Source: Kryptolebias marmoratus
Lineage: Eukaryota > Chordata > Actinopteri > Cyprinodontiformes > Rivulidae
DNA length: 64,000 bases
Direction of reading: 5' to 3'
Assembly: GCF_001649575.2 (NCBI RefSeq)
Contig: NC_051433.1
Location: forward strand, 20,182,253-20,246,252
Of this stretch, positions 1 through 11,525 are shown in pieces. A program made the position numbers and the translations under genes. A model generated the notes under the pieces. The model saw nothing but the letters and a program-made list of their open reading frames with translations. It was not told where the DNA came from and searched no databases. The stretch's first letter is position 1, and each line of letters begins with the position of its first letter.

Positions 1-184
1 ATCATCAAAATTAAACGAAATAAACATTTGAAATATATGAGTTTGTATGTAATGTATGAATATAATATACAAGTTTCACTTTTTAAATGGAATTACTGAA
101 ATCAATCTACTTTTTCATGATATTCTAATTTTATGACCAGCACCTGTATATTCAGCTGTAATGTCATAATATTTTACCGGAATA

Positions 185-345
185 ACTGATGCAAAACTAA
201 CAGTGGTGCAAAGGTTTATAAAATGGCGTTTGCACGAAACGCTATATTGAGATTAGAGTTGACGACTGATTTTAGCTGCGCTCAGACTAGCCGTTAGCTC
301 ATCAGTCCTGTAGAACTAAAACTCAATTTCTACTAACAGAGATTA
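185..345. repeat. Rep-B MITE fragment (one end)
   Basis: The stretch with CTCAGACTAGCCGTTAGCTC followed by a degraded TCAGAACTAAAACTC matches the terminal part of the Rep-B copies at 35.16-35.22 kb and 19.24-19.29 kb. Only one end of the element is present. The family has long imperfect inverted ends and no coding capacity. Confidence 0.55.
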
Positions 346-942
346 GATTAGATTAATTCTTCAAAACATTTTTATCCTTCTCCGCAATAGCTAAACTGTC
401 CATTTAGGATTAAACATTTTAAAACAGTCAAATTCCTAAAGTTATTAAAGTTAATACTTTCTCCCTGTCCATATTATACGGGGGGTGAAAACCACATTTT
501 TTCTGCAGTAACTTATGTTGTAAAATTTGAAACAAACACAAAGCACAACCTTGAGGTGGTTTGGTTTGCCTTTCTGCATTTTCTTGTATGATTTTTTCTT
601 ATTTTCTACCTAATGTCATTTAAAGTTGACGAGAATATTCAACAACAAAGTTTGGCCAAACAAATATATATATATTTTTTTATTTTAAACTTGATTGTGC
701 TTTTAAGTTCCAACTTAAAACCTGTTTAATGATTTTACAGTGTAAGGATGTCAGATTGATGAACCTTCTTCTTGCAACAAATAAATTAGCTTTAAAAAAA
801 AAAAAGATCCCAGTCATAATCTGATCACAGAGCTGAGGGGGATCATAAAGTCAGTATTTATGACTGTTGCTAATGCTGGTTTCTGCTGCATGTTAAACAA
901 ACACTAGACTGCTGACTCATGTCATGCGATAAGGAGAACATC

Positions 943-946
<4 letters not shown>

Positions 947-989
<43 letters not shown>
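947..989. repeat. (GT)n microsatellite
   Basis: An uninterrupted GT dinucleotide run of about 21 units. It lies roughly 1.1 kb upstream of the first coding exon, is likely to be polymorphic in length and could form Z-DNA. Confidence 0.95.
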
Positions 990-991
<2 letters not shown>

Positions 992-1638
992 CAGGTAGGG
1001 GGGCTGCAGTTACAGTCATCCAATAGAAACACTCTCTCAGGTTGATCAGGCATTTTTTACCCGTCCCTAATAATTTTTTAAAATTGCATTGGGATTCTTG
1101 TGATACTTCACAATGTTTACAGCTGAAAATAGCGGTTCAAATAGTTTTATGATTTGGTTTGTTGTCGTAATTTGACTGTGATTAATTATTTTCATGTACA
1201 GTCATGGATGACTTTTCCACTCTGAGTGAACGGGGTCACATGGTGCGGCTTCCCAAGAAGTCTCTGCGGAGCCGAGGGTTTAATTTGTGCTCAGAGTGAC
1301 TCAGAGTCCTGCTTGGATTCTAATTGCGTCCCATCAGGGATGCAGATGAGTGTACTTTGGTTTACTCATTTCATTTCCTGAAGATAACTTAATGCTGCTC
1401 AGAGTAGGAGGGGAAACCAGCAGAAAACAATGAATTCTGTGAGTCTTTGCAGCATTTGATCTATTTTTTTTTATTTCAAACACAAATCTACATTTTTTTC
1501 CTCACAAAGTAAGTTTTGTCAGTATTAAATCAAACAGTCTAAAACCTAAAAATACCCATGTCCTCTTCTCTAATCTTTTGTAATCTACAATCTGTTTTTT
1601 TTCCATTATTTTATATTTTAATCGTGCTGCTTTTATGC

Positions 1639-1652
1639 CCACTAGGTGGCAG
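1639..1652 (+). promoter_or_regulatory. CTCF-type motif
   Basis: CCACTAGGTGGCAG fits the 14-base vertebrate CTCF core consensus CCASYAGRKGGCRS at every position. It lies about 450 bases upstream of the start codon. CTCF binds such sites to set chromatin loop boundaries. A motif match alone does not prove occupancy, and some transposons carry CTCF motifs, though I recognise no repeat around this one. Confidence 0.5.
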
Positions 1653-2090
1653 ACTGAGTCTTTAATCTGGGCAGTAAAACGTGGAGTCCCACCCTTTGGT
1701 GCTGTACACATCCATTGTTGAAGAGTTTAGTGAAAAAGTGACACTGGAGACTTGTCTAGAAACGATTTTTGCACGTTTAAAATGAATTAAACTGTATACT
1801 TTTACTTGAAAGGCCCCTTTTGAGGATCATTCCTGAGCTTGTGACCAACTTTTCCTCTATAATCCCATGTTTGTGTGTGTCAGTTTCTGCACTGCATGTC
1901 AGCATGTAGAGGCACTGTCATTTCCTCCTCAGCAGATTTTCAATTTTTTATTTTATTTTTTTACTCTGTAGATTCCACTTCCTGAATGCTTGTTGTGAAA
2001 TGATTCCTCAGCCCCTGTGGGTATTCTGTATCAAGCAGATGTCTCGATGACAAATTATGACCTTCTGTTTAGGGCTGCTGAAACCTGAAC

Positions 2091-2156
2091 ATGGACGCAC
2101 CGGAGGACAGCCAGGCTGACCACAAAATGAGCAGCTCAGAGAAGAGCGCCGGAAAG
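2091..2156 (+). CDS. slc2a9: SLC2A9-like coding exon 1 (residues 1-22)
   Basis: This exon encodes the short cytoplasmic N-terminal tail, 22 hydrophilic residues beginning MDAPEDSQ and rich in Ser, Asp and Lys. The start is chosen because ATG at 2091 has a strong context (A at -3, G at +4), and an in-frame TGA at 2079-2081 lies just upstream. A pyrimidine-rich acceptor ending at 2072 suggests that the exon includes 18 bases of 5' UTR joined to an upstream non-coding exon. The donor GTTAGT follows base 2156 in phase 0, matching exon 2. Mammalian GLUT9 has alternative N-termini of different length from different first exons; only this one is clear here. A second in-frame Met is at residue 13. 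Confidence 0.82.
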
Positions 2157-5100
2157 GTTAGTGTGATTAAACTGCTCAGTTCTTTATGGCCTGGATCATT
2201 TACTTATTTATTTTTTTATTTCTGACAAGTGCTAAATAACATGAAATGTCATATTTTATGAGGAATTAAATCTGTCTGCCTGTACTGCCCTGATAGCACT
2301 ATGTAGGTCACAGTTGCTGTTATTTGCTAATTGTGTCATATAATAAGCTGATTAGACAACATGATATTGACTATGTGGAAAAATATTGCATTTCAGAATA
2401 TAATTACATATGGCAATACATAATTTTTGTCCTGCTGCAGCTTTCTGAGTGTTCACCTCCATGTAAAAACATGACAACAAAATTTGATTAAAGTCAGCAA
2501 TCATTTATTATTTTTGATTTAAACAAGCCAGTGGGAAACTGCTTATAAGTTGTACATTTTGTACTGTTTTTGCGAATGTACTGCACCAACACGGTACAGA
2601 TATCAGTGTTCAAAATGTGAAATCACAGGAAGAATACACTGATCACGGGCAATCATTCACATTCTGTTTGAGCTACTTCAAAACTTGCAGAAGAATGTAC
2701 TATCTAAAGTACTCTACACTGAAGCAAAGCAAGAATAACTCACTCAGAGGACACAGGATTTTTGAAGACATGTCTGTTTCAAATCACCAGTGTGGAAAAG
2801 CTACAGCAGCAGTGGAGAGCAAGAGGTGGATGTACGGAAAGCCAAAAGGGTCATTATCTGCACACTTTGAAATGCCCTCTGACGTCTAATAAACACGGTT
2901 AAACATGCGACCAGTTGTTTAATCAGCTCTAACTGTGTATGAGCAGCATACTGGCACTCACCCAGCTGAGGAGCAAAGTGTGAATGTTTAACAGTTTATT
3001 TATTTTTCTAACTAAAACACTGTTTTCTTGTTTCTTGAGAAAAGAGAGGTATTATTTGGTTTAGGAGGCTTGTTTGACACTGTTTATTGTTTGATTTGTA
3101 TAAATAAGACAGCACAATGTGAGTTTTTCATATTATAGTGACATTACCAGCTGATATATCCTACCTTGCTGTTCACGGCCTGCTATCTTAGAGCCTCCAC
3201 ACTAACAAGGCCGGTTTGTTTTTCTGTCTCTGCTTCTGGGAGAGTTATTGTCTGTTTAAAATAAGTGGGGGAAAAAAATAGCATTTGACATTTGTTTCTT
3301 TTTCCAAATCTGTATTAGGTTTACTGTTACGCTCCTTGTTATTTCTGAGTATTTTCTCTTATGACCAATTCTAAAAAAATCCTTAAAAAGTTCAAAATCA
3401 ACATTAAGCAACTGAACTTATCATCACAGATGCACATATTATACAATCTGTGTTTACCGAAAAAAATAAAAAAATAAAAAAAATAAAATAGAACGCATCA
3501 GTGAGTTTGCTTCATAAGTTAATCAGTGAAGTTAAAAATGAATTTTCACAGTCCTCAATCTCTACATATATGCAGGTTGGCTCCAGATGTAAATGAACTA
3601 CGCAGATAAATGAAAACAATCAGACTGTGAGACTGCACGAATGTTCAAGTGCCCAATGTCACAACAAGCTGATTAAAAAACAGTGGAAACACTGCTGCAG
3701 CAGTAATCAGGAGGCAGAGAATGAGCCATAACGCCAGCAATCATGTGGCTGCGGCAGATTGTGTCCTGAAGTAACACAGGGAACAGAGTCACCACCTCTG
3801 AGAAAACTTCAGGCTTTTCTGTAGGATAACCACATACCATTATTGGTTATGAATCACATTGAGGAAATTTAGAAAATAAATACATTCTTGACTTATAGTT
3901 TAAAATGTCAAGATTAAATGATCGCAAAGAGCATGAAAAGATTTCCAGGAATACTGGAACTACTTCTGGGAATAAGAATGTGTCGGTGAAGCACGGAGGT
4001 GTGACTGCATTGAGCTGCACACGTGCAAAAGATGTTAGACAGATGATATTTGTGGGTCTCACCTTGACTTCCTGTGAATGCACAAAAATACTCCCAGTCT
4101 GCTGAAGCTTAGCTTACGAGGAAAATCGCAGCATCATGATGATCTGAATCGCGCTGCCATAACTTATAGCTGATTTTCTAAAGGGGAAAAAAAGGGAAAA
4201 TAGGAACTGAAACGAGTCTGTTGCCTGGAAGAATAAAGGTGGACTGAAAAGCTAATCAGAGATTTGTGTTGTGCTATCAAAAGTAAAAGAAGATTTTATT
4301 AGTTTTTGTTTTAATTTTTTATGAAATCAAACACCTCACAGGCCAGCATAGAAATAAAAGTTACCAGAAAGAGACATTTTTAATCACTGGACATTTAAGT
4401 AGCAGTACAGAGGGATTTGCTCCCATATGTTGTACACGTGTGTTGTGAATAATAGCTATAACTTTTCATGTTCTTACAAGTTTTTATATTGCCAGAAATA
4501 AAATATTTAAAGTAAAATTTATTACAGTCAACTACTGAGATGGCTTTGTTTGTCCAACTTTTTTTTTTAGCTCTTGCTTTTGCATAAAAAACAGCTCATT
4601 TCTTTTCACTGAGAGATGCTTCCTGAGAGCTTGACTTCTTCTTTTCAGAGATTAACTCAAAAGCTTAAAGTTACTTATCTGACTTGTCAGTAAAAAACAA
4701 TTAAACTCCCTTCAAATATAGTTTGTCCCTTACACAACAGCATGTCATGGTCAGTATTTCTATTAATTTTGCAGTTTTGTTGGAACTTTTTTCATCTTTT
4801 AAAGTTCTGCCCATACCCATCACTTTTTTATTTGTGTGTTTTAGTTAAATTTGTGTTTCAGTGCTGTTTACAGTATTTCGTACAGCTGCAGCAAAATGTC
4901 TGTGCCCCATGTGAAAACACTGCACGGATTTCCAGATAATTTGGCAGCAATAAATGCATGGGAGCAGTTTGTGAAGAGGACCAGGGCGGACTGGGATGGC
5001 TAGATTTCTAAATTGAAGATCTGCTGCAATCATTCTTAAGCCAAGTTGTTATGAAAACGGCATGGTCGGGTCGATGCCTTCCATTAAGAAGCTGGATTTG

Positions 5101-6544
5101 AAAGATGATTTTCACATTCCAGTGATATATCCAGCTGGGATCTGCAGAACTGCAGCATCTCACAGCACTACCACCAGACAGACTTACTGTCAGCCTCATT
5201 CCACCTGTGAGCCCTACCATGCTTGCACCACTGCCATCATTTCAGTCAACACCAGATGGGAAAAATCCCATCACTCTGGAAAAAAGAATATAAATAGATT
5301 TGTACCAGTTTCAGTTCTGAAGATAATCATTGCCTTGGTCACCATGAAGCTTTGCCATCCATTGAGACTTGGGGTTCGTCAAACCCAAACAGCTAAAGTT
5401 GAAGCTCTTACTACTCGAACCCTTGCTCTGGCTAGTCTTCATCATATTCTTCTTCATCTGAGATGCATTTTTCAGAAAAAAAAAGTTTGTCAGAATAGAT
5501 GATCTTTAGAATCTAGGTTGGACTCCTACCATAGCCAACCAATAACTGCTTGGTACAATTACATCAACCCGAATACATGATATGGTAAATTAGCACGTTT
5601 TGTTTTGCGCATGTTTAAAATCCATTGTATTTTTGAGAAATCTTGCATTAGAAATCCATTCTTTTTTTCCCAGCTGTATTTTATTATGGCTGTACAAGTA
5701 ACTTTAAACCATGTTTCACAAGTACCCAGGATCTTCTATACTTTCTTTTGAATCTGCTTGGATGTACTTTTACCATTTTGGGTTTCTCCTTCTTCAGACT
5801 TTTTCGTTACCCACCATCCTGTCCTGTCGCTTCTACATCCGTCACTAACTTATCCTGATGCAGCATCAGCCCTACTGTATGTTGGCTGCATATGCTGGAT
5901 CCTCCAGCTGTGCTGAAGCCTGATATTTTAAATGCAAAATCCTTGTTCTTCATTTCTCATTTAACAGTGCATAAAACATTCAGGAGATTGTTTATCATCT
6001 TTAGACTGTGCCCAGATGTGTTTCAGTCAGGTGATTTGTAATGATTACAGCTGTAAAATCTGTTTTCACAATTTTGTCTAAACTTTTCAATTAATGGGAA
6101 AAGGTTGCAGCATGATTCCACACATATGTGGCCTCTTCCTCAAGCTCTCCTCCACCAGAACAATGAGCCAACCTCCAAGCTTCAACCTCTACAAACAGTG
6201 GTGGTGCGAAAATCACAACAGATTCATTTTACCCAGAGTATGACTCAAAATAAACATTCCTACTCCTCAGCATCTTCACAGTCTGCTCTAAATGCCATTC
6301 TTGCACTCTGGATATGTCATAAACATAAACGTGTCATAAATCTGCTAAGAACACTAATTTTCTCAAGAGACAATTTGTTTATTGACGCTGTGGCATTTCA
6401 GCAGCCCTTTGAAAAACCCCAACTATTTTCATTTATTTTTCACAAAATTAACCTTAAAAATAGATCCTGATCAAGATAATCAAAAGTCAAAATGCAGAAT
6501 AACATTTACTCTGTGTCTGCTTTAAATAACATAGGCATGTTCAT

Positions 6545-6860
6545 TATCACCCGCCGGCACGAAAGGCTGGCAATAATGAAATTGCCTATGTGTTTGTGTG
6601 TCTGTTAGCAAAATATCAGATTGAAGCATTTGGTAAATTCTATTGAAACTCTCAGAAAGTAGTCACTGAGTGTTTATCTACAGCTGGTTAACTTCTGGAG
6701 TTAACCCGATTCAGTTTTACAGATATAGAGCTAAAATAAGGTTTAGTAGTAGTTGAGAGTCATTCCCAACACATACTCTGAGCACTAACAGATTTTGGTG
6801 TAAAATTTTGGCATGCACTGCGGCGGGTGATATGCATCCCTTCAAGGATTTAGATTTCTC
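6545..6860 (+). repeat. Rep-A copy, internally deleted
   Basis: The core (TCTGTTAGCAAAATATC through CACATACTCTGAGCACTAACA to GGTGATATGCATCCCTTCAAGG) aligns by eye with the copies at 11.1, 22.1, 24.1 and 30.8 kb but lacks the centre. This is the only copy with an apparent terminal inverted repeat: ATCACCCGCCG on the left and CGGCGGGTGAT on the right. That points to a non-autonomous DNA element. Confidence 0.7.
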
Positions 6861-7729
6861 AGAACATTTATCAACAATTGAAGTTGCTTAGAATGAAGTG
6901 AATATTGCGATAAGACGCAGCTGAACTCACTGGTTGCCACATGAGTAACACCTCAAACAGCATGCACTCAGTCGTTACCGAGACCCAGATTTTCATTTGA
7001 ACTCCCTGTCACAAACAAATAAATGTAACCCATAAATGTAGCATTTGGCTGCATCTCATTTACGACATGATTGAGTTTAATCTGCTGAGATGAACCCATC
7101 GGAGTCTCTCCTGAGGGCTAATCAGATGATTTGTGCCTTTAAAATAATCTGCTACCAGACGTGCTGCACTTCATTGGTCCAGCTGTTCCCGCACAGTTAG
7201 TGCCAAATTGTTGTGTCTTATAAATGTTTCATTTTTAAGGTTTGTGGTTGAGTCAGCAAAGCAGTATTTCAGGCATGTTTTAACCCATTTTAGGAAAGTA
7301 GTGAGTGAAATATATCCTATCACTTTATTTTGCCTGACTGGTGTCACATCTCATCTTCATCAATAAAGCCAAAGTTCAAAGGTCAAGGAAGGGACAATAG
7401 GTTGTTTACTGACAAGACACAAGTGACCCACATGGTGTTCCCATATATACATTAAAGAAGAGATATCTCTCAGTTTTTCATTGTTAGCTCTGTTTTATTT
7501 TACTCACTTAGAAGACATGCATTACCTCCCACAGATGTTCACTCCCTTCTAGTGTAGATGCAGTACGTGTATATATAAAAACTTTGGGTATATTTCCTCT
7601 TGTCATGTTTGAGTGCTTAGTTTGAAATAAAGTCTCTAAAAATGGCTGCAAAATGTGACTAAATGGCTGCAGTTTGAAGCCCTGACAAAGATGAGATCAA
7701 TGAAAACAATGGGAGGCTGGTTTGATGCT

Positions 7730-7784
7730 GATGAAGGCAGCAGCTCGGCGTTGGGCTTCATATTGGCTGGCCGCTGCCTTCATC
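7730..7784. repeat. 12-bp perfect inverted repeat with 31-base loop
   Basis: GATGAAGGCAGC at 7730-7741 is the exact reverse complement of GCTGCCTTCATC at 7773-7784. Outside the arms pairing is weak. It could fold as a hairpin in RNA or cruciform DNA; no function is shown. Confidence 0.7.
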
Positions 7785-8112
7785 AAGTTTTGTCACTGTC
7801 GTGAAGCAATATCTAATCAGATAGTGATTTCAAGAAGTATTATTTTTAACAAACCCTGATGTGTTTGAACATTTGAAGAAGGAATGATATAATGAATGTT
7901 TCAAGGAGAGCTTCTTTGCCTCCCTTAAACCTCGCACTGCGTTATTAGTATTTAATGATCTTCTCAAAGAAAATGTGACAATTTTCTGACCTAAATGCCT
8001 GGCTCGACAAAAAAAAGAATCATTTTCTCAGTTAGTTTGATCTAGACATTTATGAGGTCTGTATGACTTGCATGGATTTCTGTTTTTAATCTTTTTTTGT
8101 TTTCTCCTTCAG

Positions 8113-8217
8113 CAGCAGCCGCTCACAGCCTGCCTGTTTAGTGCAGCCTTCTTCGGGGCCCTTGGTTCATCTTTCCTTTATGGCTACAACCTCTCAGTGG
8201 TCAACGCGCCTGCTCTG
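8113..8217 (+). CDS. slc2a9: SLC2A9-like coding exon 2 (residues 23-57), helix 1
   Basis: The exon encodes transmembrane helix 1 of the transporter, from the hydrophobic LTACLFSAAFF to GSSFLYGYNLSVVNAPAL. The motif GSSFLYGYNLSVVNAP is essentially that of GLUT9 and is shared more loosely by other class II GLUTs. The length is 105 bases, phase 0 at both ends, with donor GTGAGT. The acceptor is a triple tandem, TTCAGCAGCAGCC, so cutting after any of the three AGs keeps the frame and removes zero, one or two N-terminal glutamines (residues 23-24). The first AG is used here by convention. Confidence 0.95.
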
Positions 8218-8834
8218 GTGAGTTAAACTCTTAGGCTGCCCGGTAAGCCTTGTTGTTGTGGCGAAGCGGCATTGATTTTGTCTTGGTTTCTCATTGCTCA
8301 TTGTGTTAGCATGTCTAGAAATCGATAAATGCTCATTTAGATGTGGACTCAGTTCAGAGCCAGGTTTGGCGAAAACTACGCTGACAGTTTTTACACAACT
8401 TTTTATTTTTTGCAGACTCTGGTACAACAGGACTATATATAGGCCAAATATATGGCTTTATTGTAATTAGACACTAATGTATTTTGCTGTAGTTCACTTT
8501 GAAATGAGATGTTTGGGTCAGTAGCTTCTTCTTTTTAGACCACTCCAGCTGCAAAGAAGACCGGAAACTCCTGCCTGCTCAAACTTTCCTATCATTATTT
8601 TAATGGATAAAAACACACCTTTGATATCTAACACAACACTTAATATTTATTTACACTTATTTGTATTTATTCAACAAAACCTAAATCTTAGTTACATGAA
8701 AATGTTATTAATATTTTTAAATGTATTTTTAATAAACAGTCCAAGTTTAGAGTCGCTGAACATTTTCTTTTGATTCCACCTTAAGTTAAAAGCTGAAAAG
8801 GACATGAACACATCTTGTAAATATTCATAATGGA

Positions 8835-8995
8835 CGGCCATGTGTAGGAGACAAAGACAAAGAAGAAGAAGACATGAAGAAAGCAATAAAAACAAAGAAG
8901 ACAAAAAGAAGACAACAAGAAGGATGAAGGGGACAACAAAGACAAAGATGATAAAAAAGGAAAAAAAGAATGAACACAAAAAAAAGGAAATTACT
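8835..8995 (+). repeat. Purine-rich low-complexity tract
   Basis: About 150 bases are dominated by GAA, AAG and ACA units (GAAGAAGAAGACATGAAGAA at its start), with very few thymines on the + strand. The open frames across it, lysine-rich on + and leucine- and phenylalanine-rich on -, are consequences of composition, not genes. Confidence 0.8.
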
Positions 8996-9089
8996 TTATA
9001 TGTGTCCCTTAACAGTTATTTTTAGCGCTGACTTTCAGGCACACCCCAAGCCCCTGACACGTTCCAGTTTGAGGTGCCTTCCGTTGCAC

Positions 9090-9123
9090 GAAAAAAAACA
9101 AAAAACAAAAAACAAAAAACAAA
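9090..9123 (+). repeat. (AAAAAC)n tract
   Basis: Near-perfect repetition of AAAAAC units. The sequence contains no other signal here. Confidence 0.85.
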
Positions 9124-9426
9124 TGATCTATAATTTAACGTATTGGTATAGGGTTATAGGTCAGGGTAAGGGTAGAGTTAAGGTGGTACATAATGCAAAA
9201 GAAAATACTGGCCATCACACATTTCTAGTGAATAAAAGTCACATGTTTCTGGATCAAGCAGAGAAGGCCTGACGGTGGAGGGTCCTGGAGCAGCTGGATA
9301 CTTCTCTACTCAGTGGGGAAATTTACAATGTTGTAGCAGCAAAGTCATAAACAACACCATACAAAATACACAAAAAGTCCATATTAACAGAAAAAATAAA
9401 CATTAAAACAAGCTAAACTAAAACAC

Positions 9427-9543
9427 CAGTGATGGACTGCCAACCTGTCCAGGTGTCCCCCGTCTCTCGCTCAATGACTGCTGGAGATAGGCACCAGCTC
9501 CTCCAGACCCTGCAAGGGAAACCAGGTAAAATAAAATGGATAT
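9427..9543 (+). repeat. SINE 3' part fragment
   Basis: Matches by eye the 3' body of the SINE family seen on the minus strand at 52.9 kb and on the plus strand at 61.2 kb: GTGATGGACTGCCAACCTGTCC, then CCCCGTCTCTCGC, ACTGCTGGAGATAGGCACCA, and an ending close to AAATGGAT. The tRNA-like head is absent, so the copy is 5'-truncated. Confidence 0.6.
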
Positions 9544-11114
9544 ATTGAATCAGACAAAAGACAAAAAGAAAATGTGATTACAAATTATACAAACAACAAG
9601 AAGTATAAATGTACAACATACTATTTTCCATATAAAAGTAAATATACAAAATAAAAGAGATACATACTAGTAAGAATTCCTAAGAACAGGAGCTAAGCAG
9701 TGATTATTGCACAGATTACCAATAGTTAATGTGGTGCGTATGGAAACTGCACTTCATTAAAAGTCAGACGTAGACTGACGAAGGTTTGAATTTTCCAGAC
9801 TGTTTTCTGTTTTTTTTACCTGGTCTGCTGGGATCGGTGCACCCTCATTTGTCCCAACATTCAAACCAGTTGCTGGTGAAACAATAAATCCTATTATTAT
9901 CTTCAATGAGGAAACTTAGGTTCTGACCTTCATGTGAAGGTTACTGAAACATGTACCGCCACCTGAAGATTAGTGCGAACTAATGAGGAACGCCTCCCCC
10001 GCAACCAGGAATCTTGAGGAGTCACTCCTCCAAGCCCTGACAGGTCAGAACTGTTTTGGCACAGTGAAGGAGGGTGCTGTGAATGATCTCTGTAGTACTG
10101 CTCAGACCAGTCCCATACTCTATAGTGAAACAGGAATTTTAAGCATCTTTTACGCAGCATCTCCAGTTAAATGGTGCCACTTTAGAATAAAAACCTGCAT
10201 TTTCAGGGTTAGACTTTTCAGTACGGTTTTGTGTTTGTTCAGAGGTAATTGGATTTCTCACAGGTCATTTATTAATTAGCATCCTTAAATTACAGCCATC
10301 AGATCTGTGGTTGCCCACACAGGTGAATGCCACTCTGTGCGCAAAGAAAAGACTTCTTTCTGAAAAAAAAAAGCACAGGAAATTATTTGTGTTCTTTTTT
10401 TCCTGGAAGAAACCCAGTCGTGACCACAGCATGAGTGGGTGCAGCCTCGGCGGCTGCTCAGTCTGCACAGCTGCAGTCCGGGGTTAGAATAGCCTGAGGA
10501 GCTGCTTGACTCAGCTACCTCACGGACTGATAAAGATTAGAACTGTGATAGAAAGTCTAGCCATCCCTCTGCTCTGGTCATTATGGTGCTAGCTGTGCCA
10601 CATTTGTTAGCCACAGTTGTAAATTGCTGTATGTGCTGGGTCTGTGCGAGTGAAGTGAATAATTGTGCTGAAGAAGTGATAAGACAACTCTTATGCAGTG
10701 CCACAGTAGGTTGCAGTTCTTTATGGAATATTAGTGTCACAATGTAAAATATTATTAGGACTAGATAACTATTTAAGCAGGAAATGTTGTACAACTATGT
10801 TAAAGTTTGAATATTTTCTTAACAATATGATCAGGTCTTTAAGATTTTTTTTAGATATCTGTTAAATTTCAGCACTGCGAGCTAAACAGTTCCACTTTTC
10901 TAGTATTTTTTGTGATTAATTAATGTTAAAATGTTAAAAAATAAAACAAATAACCAGTCTATAAAAGCTTTAAATGTTTGAAGTTAAACATTTTATGTAA
11001 ATTACCATAATTGTCATAATATTGTGACAATAGATTGTTTGATATTTTAGTTTTATTAATGTCATCCACCTTTCAAGATCTTTAACACTTTGCCATTACT
11101 TAGTCAACCCTGTT

Positions 11115-11525
11115 TGTCTGTTTGCAAAATATCTCATGATTTACTGGATGGATTTTAATGAAACTCAGGAAGTAATCATTGGATGTAAATCTACAACTGA
11201 TTAACTTGGAGTCAACCCAATTCAAGATGGCGACCAGAGTCAACTAACTGTAGTACACACATAAATGACTATAATTCAGCCAGTTTTACAGCTACTGAGC
11301 TAACATCTGGTGTGGTAGTAACTGTGAGTCATTCCTAACTCATGCTCTGAGTGTGGTCAGATCGTGCAAAGGTTTCGATATTGCGTGAGATTGTACGTGT
11401 TATTTTAAAGATTTAACCTAAACGGCTGTTAGTTCATAATTTCTTAACATAAGTCAATCTTAGATTAAAACTCTGGCATAAAAAGTAGCAGGGGATATGC
11501 ATCCCTTCAAGGAATGCTAGGCTTT
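11115..11525 (+). repeat. Rep-A copy, near full length
   Basis: About 410 bases from GTCTGTTTGCAAAATATCTC, through CATTGGATGTAAATCTACAA and CAATTCAAGATGGCGACC, to GGATATGCATCCCTTCAAGG. These landmarks occur in the same order in the other Rep-A copies. It has no open frame of note. Confidence 0.8.

Larger units (their letters stand above)
1..2072. other. Upstream or 5' intronic sequence before coding exon 1
   Basis: No coding exon is recognisable here. The stretch is AT-rich. It holds a Rep-B MITE fragment (about 185-345), a (GT)n microsatellite (947-989), a short GC-richer patch with a 31-codon open frame (1205-1300) and a CTCF-type motif (1639-1652). Because the base before the first coding exon ends a plausible AG acceptor (2071-2072), at least the right part is probably an intron in the 5' UTR, with the promoter further upstream, possibly outside the window. 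Confidence 0.6.
2157..8112 (+). other. Intron 1 (5,956 bases, phase 0)
   Basis: GT-AG intron. It contains a deleted Rep-A copy (about 6545-6860) and a perfect 12-bp inverted repeat (7730-7784). The open frames inside it, including 146 codons at 5062-5502 and 121 codons at 6105-6470, match no protein family I know and lie in ordinary AT-rich sequence. I see nothing else that I can support. Confidence 0.85.

Noticed and set aside
5062..5502. 146-codon open frame on the plus strand in intron 1.
   Set aside because: The composition is ordinary, no family is recognised and there is no supporting context. It could be a remnant of an unidentified repeat, but I cannot support that.
6105..6470. 121-codon open frame on the plus strand in intron 1.
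   Set aside because: No domain, signal peptide or similarity that I can recognise; most likely a chance frame.
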